From the NCBI RefSeq assembly GCF_002204795.1, contig NZ_NIXO01000007.1, positions 62,001 to 126,000 of the forward strand: a stretch of 64,000 bases of DNA, given 5' to 3'. Positions within the stretch are counted from its first letter, which is position 1, and every line of letters begins with the position of its first letter. A program made the position numbers and the translations under genes. The stretch is from Pseudomonas sp. K2I15 (GTDB lineage Bacteria; Pseudomonadota; Gammaproteobacteria; Pseudomonadales; Pseudomonadaceae). Shown here one piece after another: positions 28,766 to 43,500 of the stretch. Under the pieces are notes generated by a model. The model was not told the DNA's origin. It was given only the letters and a program-made list of their open reading frames with translations, and ran no database searches.

Positions 28766-29041
28766 TTACGTATTCACTGCGCGCAGAGTGGCGACAGGCT
28801 CATTCGCCTCGGCCCTGGCTTGGCTCCCTTTGAGCCACAGCGCTATTACTTCTTTGTGCTGTGGATATCGCTCAACCAAAAACAGCTCAAGTGGCTTCCA
28901 TGCCCGCTTTTCCAGCCAGGCATTGACCTGGGAAAGGTAGTGGTGAGGGAAGGACAAGTCCATGTGTAGACGGACAGCGGAATATTTCTCGGGTGTAGCG
29001 TGATCGCCCACCGACTCCAGGTTTGGAACATCGACGCCCAT
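28766..29041 (-). CDS. Hypothetical protein
   Basis: The 91-residue protein is of unknown function, rich in Trp, Leu and Arg in its middle (LSQVNAWLEKRAWKPLELFL), and appears soluble. ATG 29041 has a strong GGAGG six bases upstream, which supports it as a real gene. It lies 32 bp ahead of the MFS transporter on the same strand and shares its AT-richer composition, so it may be a small partner or regulator of the transporter. Confidence 0.6.
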   Translation of the reverse strand: MGVDVPNLESVGDHATPEKYSAVRLHMDLSFPHHYLSQVNAWLEKRAWKPLELFLVERYPQHKEVIALWLKGSQARAEANEPVATLRAVNT

Positions 29042-29173
29042 GACGCACCTCCATTTCATATCTGCTTAGGTTTGTTGCATGATTGCAACAGGCCAACCCT
29101 AGGCCTAAGAGATGTTTAATGATGTCAGGCGCGTCCGGTATTCATTTCTTTATATGTCGCTCGGGTTTAACTC

Positions 29174-34037
<4,864 letters not shown>

Positions 34038-34107
34038 AGAGACCGGTCGAGCAAGGTGATAAATAGGGGGCGTCCTGACATCGACTGGCGCGCCGTCGCC
34101 CCGCAGT

Positions 34108-35850
34108 TTAGAGGAAGAGTCCGGGGCCCGGGCGACTTCCTTCGGGGAATCTGACGCCGACTTTGCCGATCTTGTTCCCGTCCATGACCGCGACGGTCCA
34201 GATGGTGTTGTTCCATTCCACTTGGTCGCCGACCACTGGTGCACCTCCCACTTTCTGGGTGATGAAGCGGCTCAGTGGCATGTCCGGGTCGATACCTTCG
34301 AGCTTGAGTCCGTACAGCGCCGACACCGCGCCCAGCTGGGCGTCGCCTTCCAATACAAAGTCGCCGAAGAAGCGCAGGTCGAGGCCCCGTTGTGGTGCCT
34401 GGCTGAACAGTTTGCCGAGGGCCGGCAGGTTGTGTTCATGGCCGATCACGCAGAGCAAATCATCGACTTCCAGCACTGTACTACCCGACGGATGGAGCAG
34501 TTGCTGGCCACGAAACAGCGCGGCGATCCGCGTGCCTTCGGGCATTTTCAGCTCGCGCAGGGCGGCGCCGATGCACCATTTTTCGGCGCCCAGGCGGTAC
34601 ACGAACAGCTCCCACTCGCTGGTGACGTGCACTTCCAGGGCCGCGCGGGAGATCGGCGCGGGCTCGGGTGGCACCGTCACTTTCAACAATTTGGCGACCC
34701 ACGGCAGGCTCGTGCCCTGCACCAGTAACGACACCAGCACGATAAAGAACGCCAGGTTGAAGTACAGCTGCGCGTGGGGCAGGCCGGCCATCAGCGGGAA
34801 CACCGCCAGAATGATCGGAACCGCGCCGCGCAGCCCCACCCAGGCGATAAAGGCTTTCTCTCGACCGTGGAAGGCCTTGAACGGCAGCAGGCCGACCATC
34901 ACCGACAGTGGTCGTGCAAACAGGATCATCCACAGCGCCAGGCCCAGGGCCGGCAGCGCGATGGGCAGCAAATCATGGGGCGTGACCAACAGGCCCAGCA
35001 CCAGGAACATGCCGATCTGCGCGAGCCAGGCCATGCCGTCGAGCATGTGCAAGATGCCATGACGGCTGCGCACCGGGCGGTTGCCGATCACCAGGCCGCA
35101 CAGGTACACCGCGAGGAAGCCGCTGCCGTGCAAGGCGTTGGTCAGGGCGAACACGAACAGGCCGCCGGAGATCACCAGGATTGGGTACAGGCCGTTGGCC
35201 AGGTTGATGCGGTTGACCATTTGCAGCATCAACCAGCCGCCGCCCAGGCCAATGATGCCGCCGATGCCGAACTCGCGGATCAGGTGGCCCAGCAAGTTCC
35301 AGTGCAGGCCAGTCTGGCCGCTGGCGAGCATGTCGATCAGAGTGACGGTGAGGAACACCGCCATCGGGTCGTTGCTGCCGGATTCGATTTCCAGGCTGGC
35401 GGTGACCCTTTCGTTCAGGCCCTTGCCGCCCAGCAGCGAGAATACGGCGGCGGCGTCTGTGGAACCGACGATGGCGCCGATCAGCAAGCCTTGAATGATG
35501 TTGAGGTTGAACAGCCAAGCGGCTGCCATGCCGGTGAGGCCGGTGGTGATCAGCACCCCGACCGTCGCCAACGACAGCGCGGGCCAGAGTGCCACGCGAA
35601 AACTCGCCACCCGTGTTCGCAAGCCGCCATCGAGCAGGATCACGGCCAGGGCGAGGTTGCCCACGAGGTAGGCGGTGGGGTAGTTATCGAAGATGATGCC
35701 GCCGCCGTCGACGCCGGCGATCATGCCCACGGCCAGGATGATCACCAGAATCGGGATGCCTAAGCGGGACGAAAGAGAACTCACCAGAATGCTCGCACCT
35801 ACCAGCAACGCGCCGATCAAGAACAGGCTGTTGATGGTCGTCGCATTCAA
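34108..35850 (-). CDS. nhaP2: Potassium/proton antiporter NhaP2 (CvrA)
   Basis: The 580-residue CPA1-type antiporter has about 12 membrane helices in the first 400 residues, with the ion-binding [12 protein letters not shown] segment (residues 134-145). A C-terminal cytosolic TrkA-C/CorC-like region follows (about 400-580). It exchanges cytosolic K+ for protons. The start is TTG 35850 ([13 protein letters not shown] after initiation) with GGAG eight bases upstream. It sits 70 bp upstream of mscK in the same direction, a sensible osmotic pairing. Confidence 0.92.
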   Translation of the reverse strand: MNATTINSLFLIGALLVGASILVSSLSSRLGIPILVIILAVGMIAGVDGGGIIFDNYPTAYLVGNLALAVILLDGGLRTRVASFRVALWPALSLATVGVLITTGLTGMAAAWLFNLNIIQGLLIGAIVGSTDAAAVFSLLGGKGLNERVTASLEIESGSNDPMAVFLTVTLIDMLASGQTGLHWNLLGHLIREFGIGGIIGLGGGWLMLQMVNRINLANGLYPILVISGGLFVFALTNALHGSGFLAVYLCGLVIGNRPVRSRHGILHMLDGMAWLAQIGMFLVLGLLVTPHDLLPIALPALGLALWMILFARPLSVMVGLLPFKAFHGREKAFIAWVGLRGAVPIILAVFPLMAGLPHAQLYFNLAFFIVLVSLLVQGTSLPWVAKLLKVTVPPEPAPISRAALEVHVTSEWELFVYRLGAEKWCIGAALRELKMPEGTRIAALFRGQQLLHPSGSTVLEVDDLLCVIGHEHNLPALGKLFSQAPQRGLDLRFFGDFVLEGDAQLGAVSALYGLKLEGIDPDMPLSRFITQKVGGAPVVGDQVEWNNTIWTVAVMDGNKIGKVGVRFPEGSRPGPGLFL

Positions 35851-35971
35851 AGGCAGTACTCCATGAGTAGGTAAGACGAGACGCAAACTGACCATGCAGT
35901 CTGCGTGCCAGCGATTCTAACCTGTTGAATTGCTGTGCTGTCAAAAAGGTTTGAATGGCTGGCGCATATCT

Positions 35972-36065
35972 AATGTGGGAGCGGGCTTGCTCGCGAATGC
36001 GGTGGATCAGCCAACCACTAAGGTGACTGACACACCGCATTCGCGAGCAAGCCCGCTCCCACATT
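35972..36065. repeat. REPIN between nhaP2 and the chemoreceptor
   Basis: Inverted arms aatgtgggagcgggcttgct and agcaagcccgctcccacatt surround a spacer of about 45 bp. It has the common family sequence with near-perfect arm identity. Confidence 0.93.
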
Positions 36066-36083
36066 TTAGTGATGCGGTGTCAG

Positions 36084-37709
36084 TTAAAGCCTGAACCGCC
36101 CCACCATCCCGTTCAAATCCACCGCCAGGCGCGACAGCTCGCTGCTCGCCGCACTCGTCTGGCTGGCGCCGGTGGCCGATTGCACCGACAAATCACGAAT
36201 ATTCACCAGGTTGCGATCCACTTCCCGCGCCACCTGTGCCTGCTCTTCAGCGGCGCTGGCAATCACCAGGTTGCGCTCGTTGATTTCAACGATGGCGGTA
36301 TTGATAGTATCCAGCGACATGCCCGCACCCTTGGCAATATTCAGCGTCGATTCCGCCCGCTCAGTGCTGTTGCGCATCGAGTCCACCGCATGCTCGGTAC
36401 CGGCCTGAATGCTGCCGATCATCCGCTCGATCTCGCTGGTAGACTGCTGTGTGCGATGGGCCAGGGCCCGCACTTCATCCGCCACCACCGCAAAACCACG
36501 GCCGGCTTCGCCAGCACGTGCGGCTTCAATCGCCGCGTTCAGCGCCAGCAGGTTGGTCTGGTCGGCCAGGCCGCGAATCACGTCCAGTACCTTGCCGATG
36601 TCCCGGGACTCTTCCGCCAGGTTGCCGATCAGGGTCGCGGTGGCTTGCACGTCGCTGCTCATGCGCTCGATGGCGCTGACGGTTTCCTGCACCAGGTCAC
36701 GGCCATCGCCTGCGGAACTGGTGGCGTTTTTCGAGGCTTCGGAGGTGCTGACCGCGTTGCGGGCCACTTCTTCAACCGCGCTGGTCATCTCGTTGACGGC
36801 TGTGGCGGCCTGTTCGATTTCGTTGTTTTGCTGGGTCAGGCCACGGGCGCTTTCGTCGGTCACCGTGTTCAGTTCTTCCGCTGCAGAGGCCAGTTGGGTG
36901 GCCGAGCCGGCGATGCGCTGCAAGGTGTCCTTCAACTTGTCCTGCATCTTGGCCATCGCCAGCAGCAGCCGGCCGGCTTCGTCGTTGCCTTCGACCTTGA
37001 TTGGGCGCGTCAGGTTGCCTTCGGCGATCTCTTCGGCGGCGTCCAGGGCCTGGGCGATCGGTTGGGTGATGCTGCGGGTCAGTAACCAGGCGAACAGCAT
37101 GGTCAGTGCAGTGGCCAGGATCAGCAGGATCACCACCAGCTCAAAGGCCAGGTCGTACTGGTCGGAGGCTTGCTGGTTGGTGGCAAGGGCCATTTTGTTA
37201 TTGATGTCCAGCAGGCGGCTCAGTACGGCGTTGACCTGATCCGAGTTGTTCAGCAGCTCGGTGTTCAGCAGCGTGCGCAGCTCTTCCACCTGATTGGCCC
37301 GGGACAGGCTCTTCATGCGCTCTTCGATCTGATGGTACTGGGCCAGCAGGCGCACGTACTCGTCGTAGGTGCTGCGCTCTTCAGGGCTGTCGATCAGCTT
37401 CTCGTAGACCGCCTGGGCGGTACGAATCTGCTGATTGCGCAGATCAAACGATTCGAGGGTCTTTTGCTGGACGTCGGGTTCGCGGTTGGTCAGCAGGCGA
37501 TAGGACAGCACCCGCAGGCGCAGGGTCAGCTGGGTGAATTCGTCCAGGGCGCGAATGCTCGGCACGCTGCTCAGGGTGATGTCTTCTGTCGCCGCGCGAA
37601 TCTTGCTCATCTGGTTCAGTGCGAACACGCCGAGAAACAACATCAACGCACCAATCAACGCGAAGCCGAGGAATGCCCGCGGCGCGATATTCATATTACG
37701 AAGAGACAT
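36084..37709 (-). CDS. Methyl-accepting chemotaxis protein
   Basis: The 541-residue receptor has an N-terminal membrane helix (about 12-32), a four-helix-bundle periplasmic sensor (4HB_MCP type, about 35-190), a second membrane helix (about 190-212), a HAMP domain, and a signalling domain. The hairpin tip is fully conserved ([15 protein letters not shown]). It reports ligand binding to CheA/CheW. ATG 37709 has AGGA upstream and starts the first helix. The ligand is not predictable. Confidence 0.93.
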   Translation of the reverse strand: MSLRNMNIAPRAFLGFALIGALMLFLGVFALNQMSKIRAATEDITLSSVPSIRALDEFTQLTLRLRVLSYRLLTNREPDVQQKTLESFDLRNQQIRTAQAVYEKLIDSPEERSTYDEYVRLLAQYHQIEERMKSLSRANQVEELRTLLNTELLNNSDQVNAVLSRLLDINNKMALATNQQASDQYDLAFELVVILLILATALTMLFAWLLTRSITQPIAQALDAAEEIAEGNLTRPIKVEGNDEAGRLLLAMAKMQDKLKDTLQRIAGSATQLASAAEELNTVTDESARGLTQQNNEIEQAATAVNEMTSAVEEVARNAVSTSEASKNATSSAGDGRDLVQETVSAIERMSSDVQATATLIGNLAEESRDIGKVLDVIRGLADQTNLLALNAAIEAARAGEAGRGFAVVADEVRALAHRTQQSTSEIERMIGSIQAGTEHAVDSMRNSTERAESTLNIAKGAGMSLDTINTAIVEINERNLVIASAAEEQAQVAREVDRNLVNIRDLSVQSATGASQTSAASSELSRLAVDLNGMVGRFRL

Positions 37710-37986
37710 GCTGTGATCCTGGGGAGAAGCGCGATCCATGCGGGGTTTGGGCGGGGTATCCATGACGTATCGGTCATACGACTAAAGTCTTGAGGGGGTG
37801 CGCGCTTTTGTCGCAGATTTGGACGGGCCGACGGGATTCAGGAACCAGATGCCATAAATGCAGTCACTAAGGCTCGAAAGCGTGGCCTGCCCTGTAAAAT
37901 CAAGGCCCCGCGCCAGGGATAACCCTGGCATCCGAGGTGAATTTTCTTTATCGTCACCGCCCTTTGAAAAAGCCCGAGAAATCAAA

Positions 37987-38217
37987 ATGTTAGAAGCATC
38001 CCTCAGCCAATTGGAACAACTGGTCAGCGACCTGGTACAGCAGAACCAGGATCTGCTGGGCACCAACGAATCCCTCAAGGCCGAACTGGCTCGCGCCAAG
38101 GATGAAAACGACAGCTTGCAGCTGAACCTGATGGAACAGGAAGAAAAGCAGGGCGCCACCGCTGCCCGTATCCAGGCGTTGGTTGAGCGTGTGAGCGCAG
38201 GTCCTGTCGGCGCATGA
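37987..38217 (+). CDS. ZapB-like small coiled-coil protein (TIGR02449 type)
   Basis: The 76-residue protein is almost entirely heptad coiled coil (LEQLVSDLVQQNQDLLGTNE...). This short protein typically precedes zapA in gamma-proteobacteria and is thought to take part in Z-ring organisation. ATG 37987 begins the coiled coil; the frame is open further upstream without a ribosome site. Its stop overlaps the zapA start by four bases. Confidence 0.85.
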   Translation: MLEASLSQLEQLVSDLVQQNQDLLGTNESLKAELARAKDENDSLQLNLMEQEEKQGATAARIQALVERVSAGPVGA

Positions 38218-38507
38218 ATGAAGGGATAAAGGTCGTTTCGATTCTCGGTGAGGATTACTCGATCAAGGCGCCGGAGGGGGAAGACAACACCCTGATGAGC
38301 GCCGTGACGATGCTCAAGGCATCCCTGGCCACCACCAAGAAAAAGTACCCGACGCTGATCGGTGACAAGCTATTGGTGTTGGCGGCGCTGAACCTGTGCG
38401 CCGAGCAGATCGAAATGCAAAAGCGTCACCAGCAGGAACTCGACCGTTACCAAGAGCAAGTCAGCGCCACGGTCGAGGTGATTTCCAAGGCGATCGGACA
38501 GCCTTAG
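38214..38507 (+). CDS. zapA: Cell division protein ZapA
   Basis: The 97-residue protein has the ZapA N-terminal globular part (VSILGEDYSIKAPEGE) and a C-terminal coiled coil. It binds and bundles FtsZ filaments at the septum. It is coupled by ATGA to the ZapB-like gene. Its stop overlaps the stop of the convergent acyl-CoA dehydrogenase by four bases. The usual neighbours (6S RNA and a 5-formyl-THF cyclo-ligase downstream) are absent. Confidence 0.92.
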   Translation: MNEGIKVVSILGEDYSIKAPEGEDNTLMSAVTMLKASLATTKKKYPTLIGDKLLVLAALNLCAEQIEMQKRHQQELDRYQEQVSATVEVISKAIGQP

Positions 38508-40306
38508 AACCACTCATCCTGCATCCCCAGGCACGTGTCATCACGCGCCTCGAGAATCGCCAGTTCATGATGGCAGCCCGGTATTTCCCACGTCAGGAAG
38601 TACCGGGCGGCCTGGAGCTTGCCCTTATAGAAGGCGACATCGGCAGCATTGCCCTTGGCCAGCCCTTCCTCGGCGCGAATCGCCTGTTCCAGCCAGCGCC
38701 AGCCAATCACCGTATGCCCAAACACTTTCAGGTACAGCGCCGAATTCGCCAGGCTGCTGTTGACCTTGCCCTGGGCGAGATCCGTCAACAGGCCGAGGGT
38801 GACGCTTTGCAGGCGCGCCACCAACTGTTCCAGGGGTTCCCGTAACGCGGTCAGCGACGGGTATTCCTGGGCCCGCGCGCCGGTCTCGGCGATCAGGCGA
38901 ATCAGTTGTTTCAAGCCCGCGCCGCCGTTCTGCGCCAGTTTGCGCCCCAGCAAGTCCAGCGACTGAATGCCGTGGGTGCCTTCATGGATCGGGTTCAGGC
39001 GGTTGTCGCGGTAGTACTGCTCCACCGGGTATTCGCGGGTGTAGCCGTGGCCGCCGAGGATCTGGATCGCCAGTTCGTTGGCCTTCAGGCAAAACTCCGA
39101 TGGCCAGGATTTGACGATCGGCGTCAGCAGGTCCAGCAACTCATGGGCCTGTTTGCGCGCAGCTTCGGTTTCCAGGGTGGTGGTGTCATCGAACAGCCGC
39201 GCCGCGTACAGGCCAAGGTCGAAGGCGCCTTCCACGTAGGCTTTTTGCGTCAACAGCATGCGCTTGATGTCGGCGTGCTGGATGATCGACACCGGCGCGG
39301 TGTTGGGGTCTTTGCTGTCGGGCAGGCGGCCTTGCGGACGTTCGCGGGCGTATTCCAGGGAGTACAGGTAGCCGGCGTAACCGAGCATCACTGCGCCCAT
39401 GCCCACGCCGATGCGTGCCTCGTTCATCATCTGGAACATGCAGCTCAGGCCCTGGTGCGGCTTGCCCACCAGATAGCCGACACACTCGCCGTTATCGCCG
39501 AAGTTCAGTGCTGTGGAGGTGGTGCCGCGCCAGCCCATCTTGTGAAACAGGCCGGCCAGCAGCACGTCGTTGCGTTTGCCCAGGCTGCCGTCATCGTTGA
39601 CCAGGAACTTGGGCACGATAAACAGCGAAATGCCCTTCACTCCGGCGGGCGCATCCGGCAGCTTGGCCAGCACCATATGCACGATGTTCTCCGACAGCGG
39701 GTGGTCGCCGCCCGAGATGAAGATCTTGTTGCCCTTGAGGCGGTAGCTGCCGTCAGCCGCCGGCTCTGCGCGGGTACGAATATCCGACAGTGATGAGCCG
39801 GCATGGGGTTCGGTCAAGGCCATGGTGCCGAAGAAACGGCCTTCGATCATCGGTTGCAGGAAGCGTTGTTTCTGTTCGAGGGTGCCGAAACTCTCGATCA
39901 GGTTGGCGGCGCCCATGGTCAGGAATGGGTAGGACGTGGAAGCGGCGTTGGCCGACTGGAAGTGTGCGAAACACGCTTGGGACAGCAGGGTCGGTAGCTG
40001 CATGCCACCGGCTTCGAAGCTGCGGGCGGCGTTGAGAAAGCCGGCTTCGAGGAAGGCATCCACCGCCGGTTTCACTTCCGGAATCAGAATCGCCTGACCG
40101 TTCTCGTAGCGTGGCTCGTTTTCGTCGCCCTTGCGGTTGTGCGGGGCGAAGAACTTCTCGGCAATGCTGCGGGCGGTGCCGATGGCGGCGTCGAAGGTTT
40201 CGCGGTTGTGTTCGGCAAACCGCTCGCGCTGTGTCAGGCCCTCGGCATCGAGGACTTCGTACAGCTCGAAAGCCAGATTGCGGGAACTGAGCAGCGTCTC
40301 GGACAT
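38504..40306 (-). CDS. Acyl-CoA dehydrogenase (C-terminally extended, long form)
   Basis: The 600-residue flavoenzyme belongs to the long acyl-CoA dehydrogenase group, with N-terminal, middle (MALTEPHAGSSLSDIRT) and C-terminal (ILGGHGYTREYPVEQYYRDNR) domain signatures plus an extra C-terminal helical domain. It introduces the trans-2 double bond in beta-oxidation of acyl-CoAs. The chain-length preference is not clear from sequence. It is a single gene, convergent with zapA and followed upstream by a REPIN. Confidence 0.94.
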   Translation of the reverse strand: MSETLLSSRNLAFELYEVLDAEGLTQRERFAEHNRETFDAAIGTARSIAEKFFAPHNRKGDENEPRYENGQAILIPEVKPAVDAFLEAGFLNAARSFEAGGMQLPTLLSQACFAHFQSANAASTSYPFLTMGAANLIESFGTLEQKQRFLQPMIEGRFFGTMALTEPHAGSSLSDIRTRAEPAADGSYRLKGNKIFISGGDHPLSENIVHMVLAKLPDAPAGVKGISLFIVPKFLVNDDGSLGKRNDVLLAGLFHKMGWRGTTSTALNFGDNGECVGYLVGKPHQGLSCMFQMMNEARIGVGMGAVMLGYAGYLYSLEYARERPQGRLPDSKDPNTAPVSIIQHADIKRMLLTQKAYVEGAFDLGLYAARLFDDTTTLETEAARKQAHELLDLLTPIVKSWPSEFCLKANELAIQILGGHGYTREYPVEQYYRDNRLNPIHEGTHGIQSLDLLGRKLAQNGGAGLKQLIRLIAETGARAQEYPSLTALREPLEQLVARLQSVTLGLLTDLAQGKVNSSLANSALYLKVFGHTVIGWRWLEQAIRAEEGLAKGNAADVAFYKGKLQAARYFLTWEIPGCHHELAILEARDDTCLGMQDEWF

Positions 40307-40425
40307 GGCGGCTTACCTGTGTGGGAATGGGCCTGAGTCTAAGTGCGCAAATAGAGGCTGGATAGCAAGATTGATCTGGGTGATGGAGGGGCCAAACAAC
40401 AGCGGTGAGTTGCAAGCGCGGTCAG

Positions 40426-40516
40426 TGTGGGAGCGGGCTTGCTCGCGAATGCGCAGTGTCAGTCGCCAGATGTACTGACTGATCCACCGCATTCGCGAAC
40501 AAGCCCGCTCCCATAT
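40426..40516. repeat. REPIN upstream of the acyl-CoA dehydrogenase
   Basis: Arms tgtgggagcgggcttgctcg and the inverse cgaacaagcccgctcccata face each other. One arm has two changes (gaac, cata), so the element is slightly decayed. It lies 19 bp from the putA 3' end. Confidence 0.9.
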
Positions 40517-40535
40517 TTTGACCGCGTTTCGTCAG

Positions 40536-43500
40536 TTAGCCGATAGTCATCAGGCTGGCGTTACCACCCGCCGCAGCGGTGTTGACGCTCAACGCCCGCT
40601 CGATCACCAGGCGCTCCAGGGCAATCCCTGTTTCGCCCGAAGACAAGCCGTGAACCCCGACAATCGCCCCACCGCGCTTGGCCACTTGCTGGCAAACCCC
40701 GCGCAGTTGGTCGCAATCGCCATGATGCAGCACGGCATCAAACACGGTTTCATCCTTGGTCCAGTCCGCCACCCGCTTGATCTTCGCCTGAAGATCCTTC
40801 GGCAAGCGTGCGAATACGGCCTTGGTCAATTCAGTGTCCGGCCATACCGCCGAGCTGCCGACTGCCAGCACGGCCGCCAGTTGCGTCAGCAGGTCGCCTT
40901 CCACTTCCGCCAGGCACAACACGTGCTCGCGGGGCAGGATGGCGTAGCTGTTGCGCTCGCCGGTCGGGCCGGCCAGTTGGCGAGTGATACCGCTTTGGGA
41001 TTGCGCCGCGAACTGCACGCACAGGGCGCTCAAGTCGCTGAGCTTGTTGCTGTCGGCCCAGGTTTGCAGGGCGCCCAAAGGCTTGCTCATGGCATCCCGC
41101 AGGCGAACATCCGGTGCGGCCAGTGCATCACCGCGGACGAAGGATTGCTCGATAGCATCCGTAGGGCGAGTCGACAGCAGGCGGTACAGATACAGTGGGC
41201 CGCCAGCTTTAGGGCCGGTACCCGAAAGGCCTTCGCCGCCGAACGGTTGCACGCCGACCACGGCACCCACGATGTTGCGGTTAACGTAGACGTTACCGGC
41301 ATGGACGTTGTCGATCACCTTGGCGATGGTCTCGTCGATACGGGTGTGCACGCCCAGGGTCAGGCCATAGCCGGAAGCATTGATCTGCGCGATGAGCTGG
41401 TCGATCTCTTTGCGCTTGTAGCGCACCACGTGCAGCACCGGGCCGAAGATCTCCCGTTGCAGTTCGTCGAAGCTTTCCAGCTCGATCAGGGTTGGCATCA
41501 CGAACGTGCCGCGCTTGACCTCTTCGCTATCAGCAATGGCGACCTGGTAAACGTTGCGGCCTTTGTCGCGCATGGCCTGGATGTGTTTCTCGATGCCGGC
41601 CTTGGCTTCGGCGTCGATCACCGGGCCGATATCCACCGACAGGCGCTCCGGGTTACCGAGGCGGCATTCGGCCATGGCACCTTTAAGCATTTCGATGACA
41701 CGATCAGCGGAATCTTCCTGCAAGCACAGTACGCGCAGGGCCGAGCAGCGTTGGCCGGCACTGTCGAAGGCCGAGGACACGACGTCGATCACCACTTGTT
41801 CGGTCAGCGCTGAGGAATCGACGATCATCGCATTCTGACCACCCGTTTCGGCGATCAGTGGGATCGGACGACCTTGTGCATCCAGGCGACCGGCGACGTT
41901 GCGTTGCAGCAAGCGCGCAACTTCGGTGGAACCGGTGAACATCACGCCCTTGACGCGCTCATCACCCACCAGGCGGGCACCGACGGTTTCGCCCTGGCCC
42001 GGCAGCAGTTGCAGCACGCCTTGCGGAATCCCGGCTTCCAGCAGCAGGCGCACGGCTTGTGCGGCCACCAATGGCGTTTGCTCGGCAGGCTTGGCCAGTA
42101 CCGGGTTACCGGCGGCCAGTGCAGCGGCGACCTGGCCACTGAAGATCGCCAGCGGGAAGTTCCACGGGCTGATGCACACCACCGGGCCCAGTGGGCGGTG
42201 GGCGTCGTTGGTGAAATCGTTACGGGCCTGCACCGCGTAGTAACGCAGGAAGTCCACGGCTTCACGCACTTCGGCGATGGCGTTGGCGAAGGTCTTGCCG
42301 GCTTCGCGGGCCAGCAGGCCCATCAGTGGCTGGATCTCGCCTTCCATCAAGTCGGCGGCACGCTCCAGGATCGCGGCGCGTTCAGCGGGCGGGGTGGCCT
42401 GCCAGATCGGCCCAGCGTTCAAGGCGCACTGGATAGCGTTGTCGACGTCTTCGACAGTCGCTTCCTGCACATGGCCAACCACGTCACGCAGATCGGACGG
42501 GTTCAGCACCGGCGCAGCGGCTTCATTGCTGGAGGCGCAACCGAGCATCGGCGCGGCTTTCCAGTCGTTGTGGGCAGTGGCCAGCAAGGCGCAGGACAAC
42601 GACGCCAGGCGGTGTTCGTTGGCCAGGTCGATACCGGCGGAGTTGGCGCGCTCGGCACCATACAGGTCACGCGGCAGCGGGATACGCGGGTGCGGCAGGC
42701 CGAAGCCGCCTTCCAGCGTCGCCATCTGCTCGATGCTGGCCACTGGATCGGCCACCAGCTCCTGGATCGAGATGGATTGGTCGGCGATGCGGTTGACGAA
42801 CGAAGTGTTGGCGCCGTTTTCCAGCAGGCGACGCACCAGGTAAGCCAGCAATGTTTCGTGGGTACCGACCGGTGCGTACACGCGGCACGGACGGTTCAGC
42901 TTGCCTTCGGAGACCTTGCCTACAACCTGCTCGTACAGTGGCTCACCCATGCCATGCAGGCATTGGAACTCGTACTGGCCGGGGTAATAGTTCTGACCGG
43001 CGATGTGGTAAATCGCCGACAGGGTGTGGGCGTTGTGGGTGGCGAACTGTGGGTAGATAACTTCCGGTACCGAGAGCAGCTTGCGTGCGCAGGCAATGTA
43101 GGAAACGTCGGTGTACACCTTGCGGGTGTACACCGGATAGCCTTCCAGCCCTTCGACCTGGGCGCGTTTGATTTCGCTGTCCCAGTACGCGCCTTTCACC
43201 AGGCGGATCATCAGGCGATGGCGGCTGCGGCGGGCCAGGTCGATCACGTAGTCGATCACATACGGGCAACGCTTCTGGTAGGCCTGGATCACGAAACCGA
43301 TACCGTTCCAGCCAGTCAGTTGCGGCTCGAAGCACAGGCGTTCCAGCAGGTCCAGCGACAGCTCCAGGCGGTCGGCTTCTTCGGCGTCGATGTTCAGGCC
43401 GATGTCGTATTGCTTGGCCAGCAACGTCAGCGATAACAGGCGCGGGTACAGCTCGTCCATCACGCGCTCGTATTGCGCACGGCTGTAACGCGGGTGCAGT

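Noticed and set aside
38508..38600. 6S RNA gene expected after zapA
   Set aside because: The acyl-CoA dehydrogenase coding sequence begins (3' end) inside the zapA stop, so there is no space, and no 6S-like long hairpin is visible.
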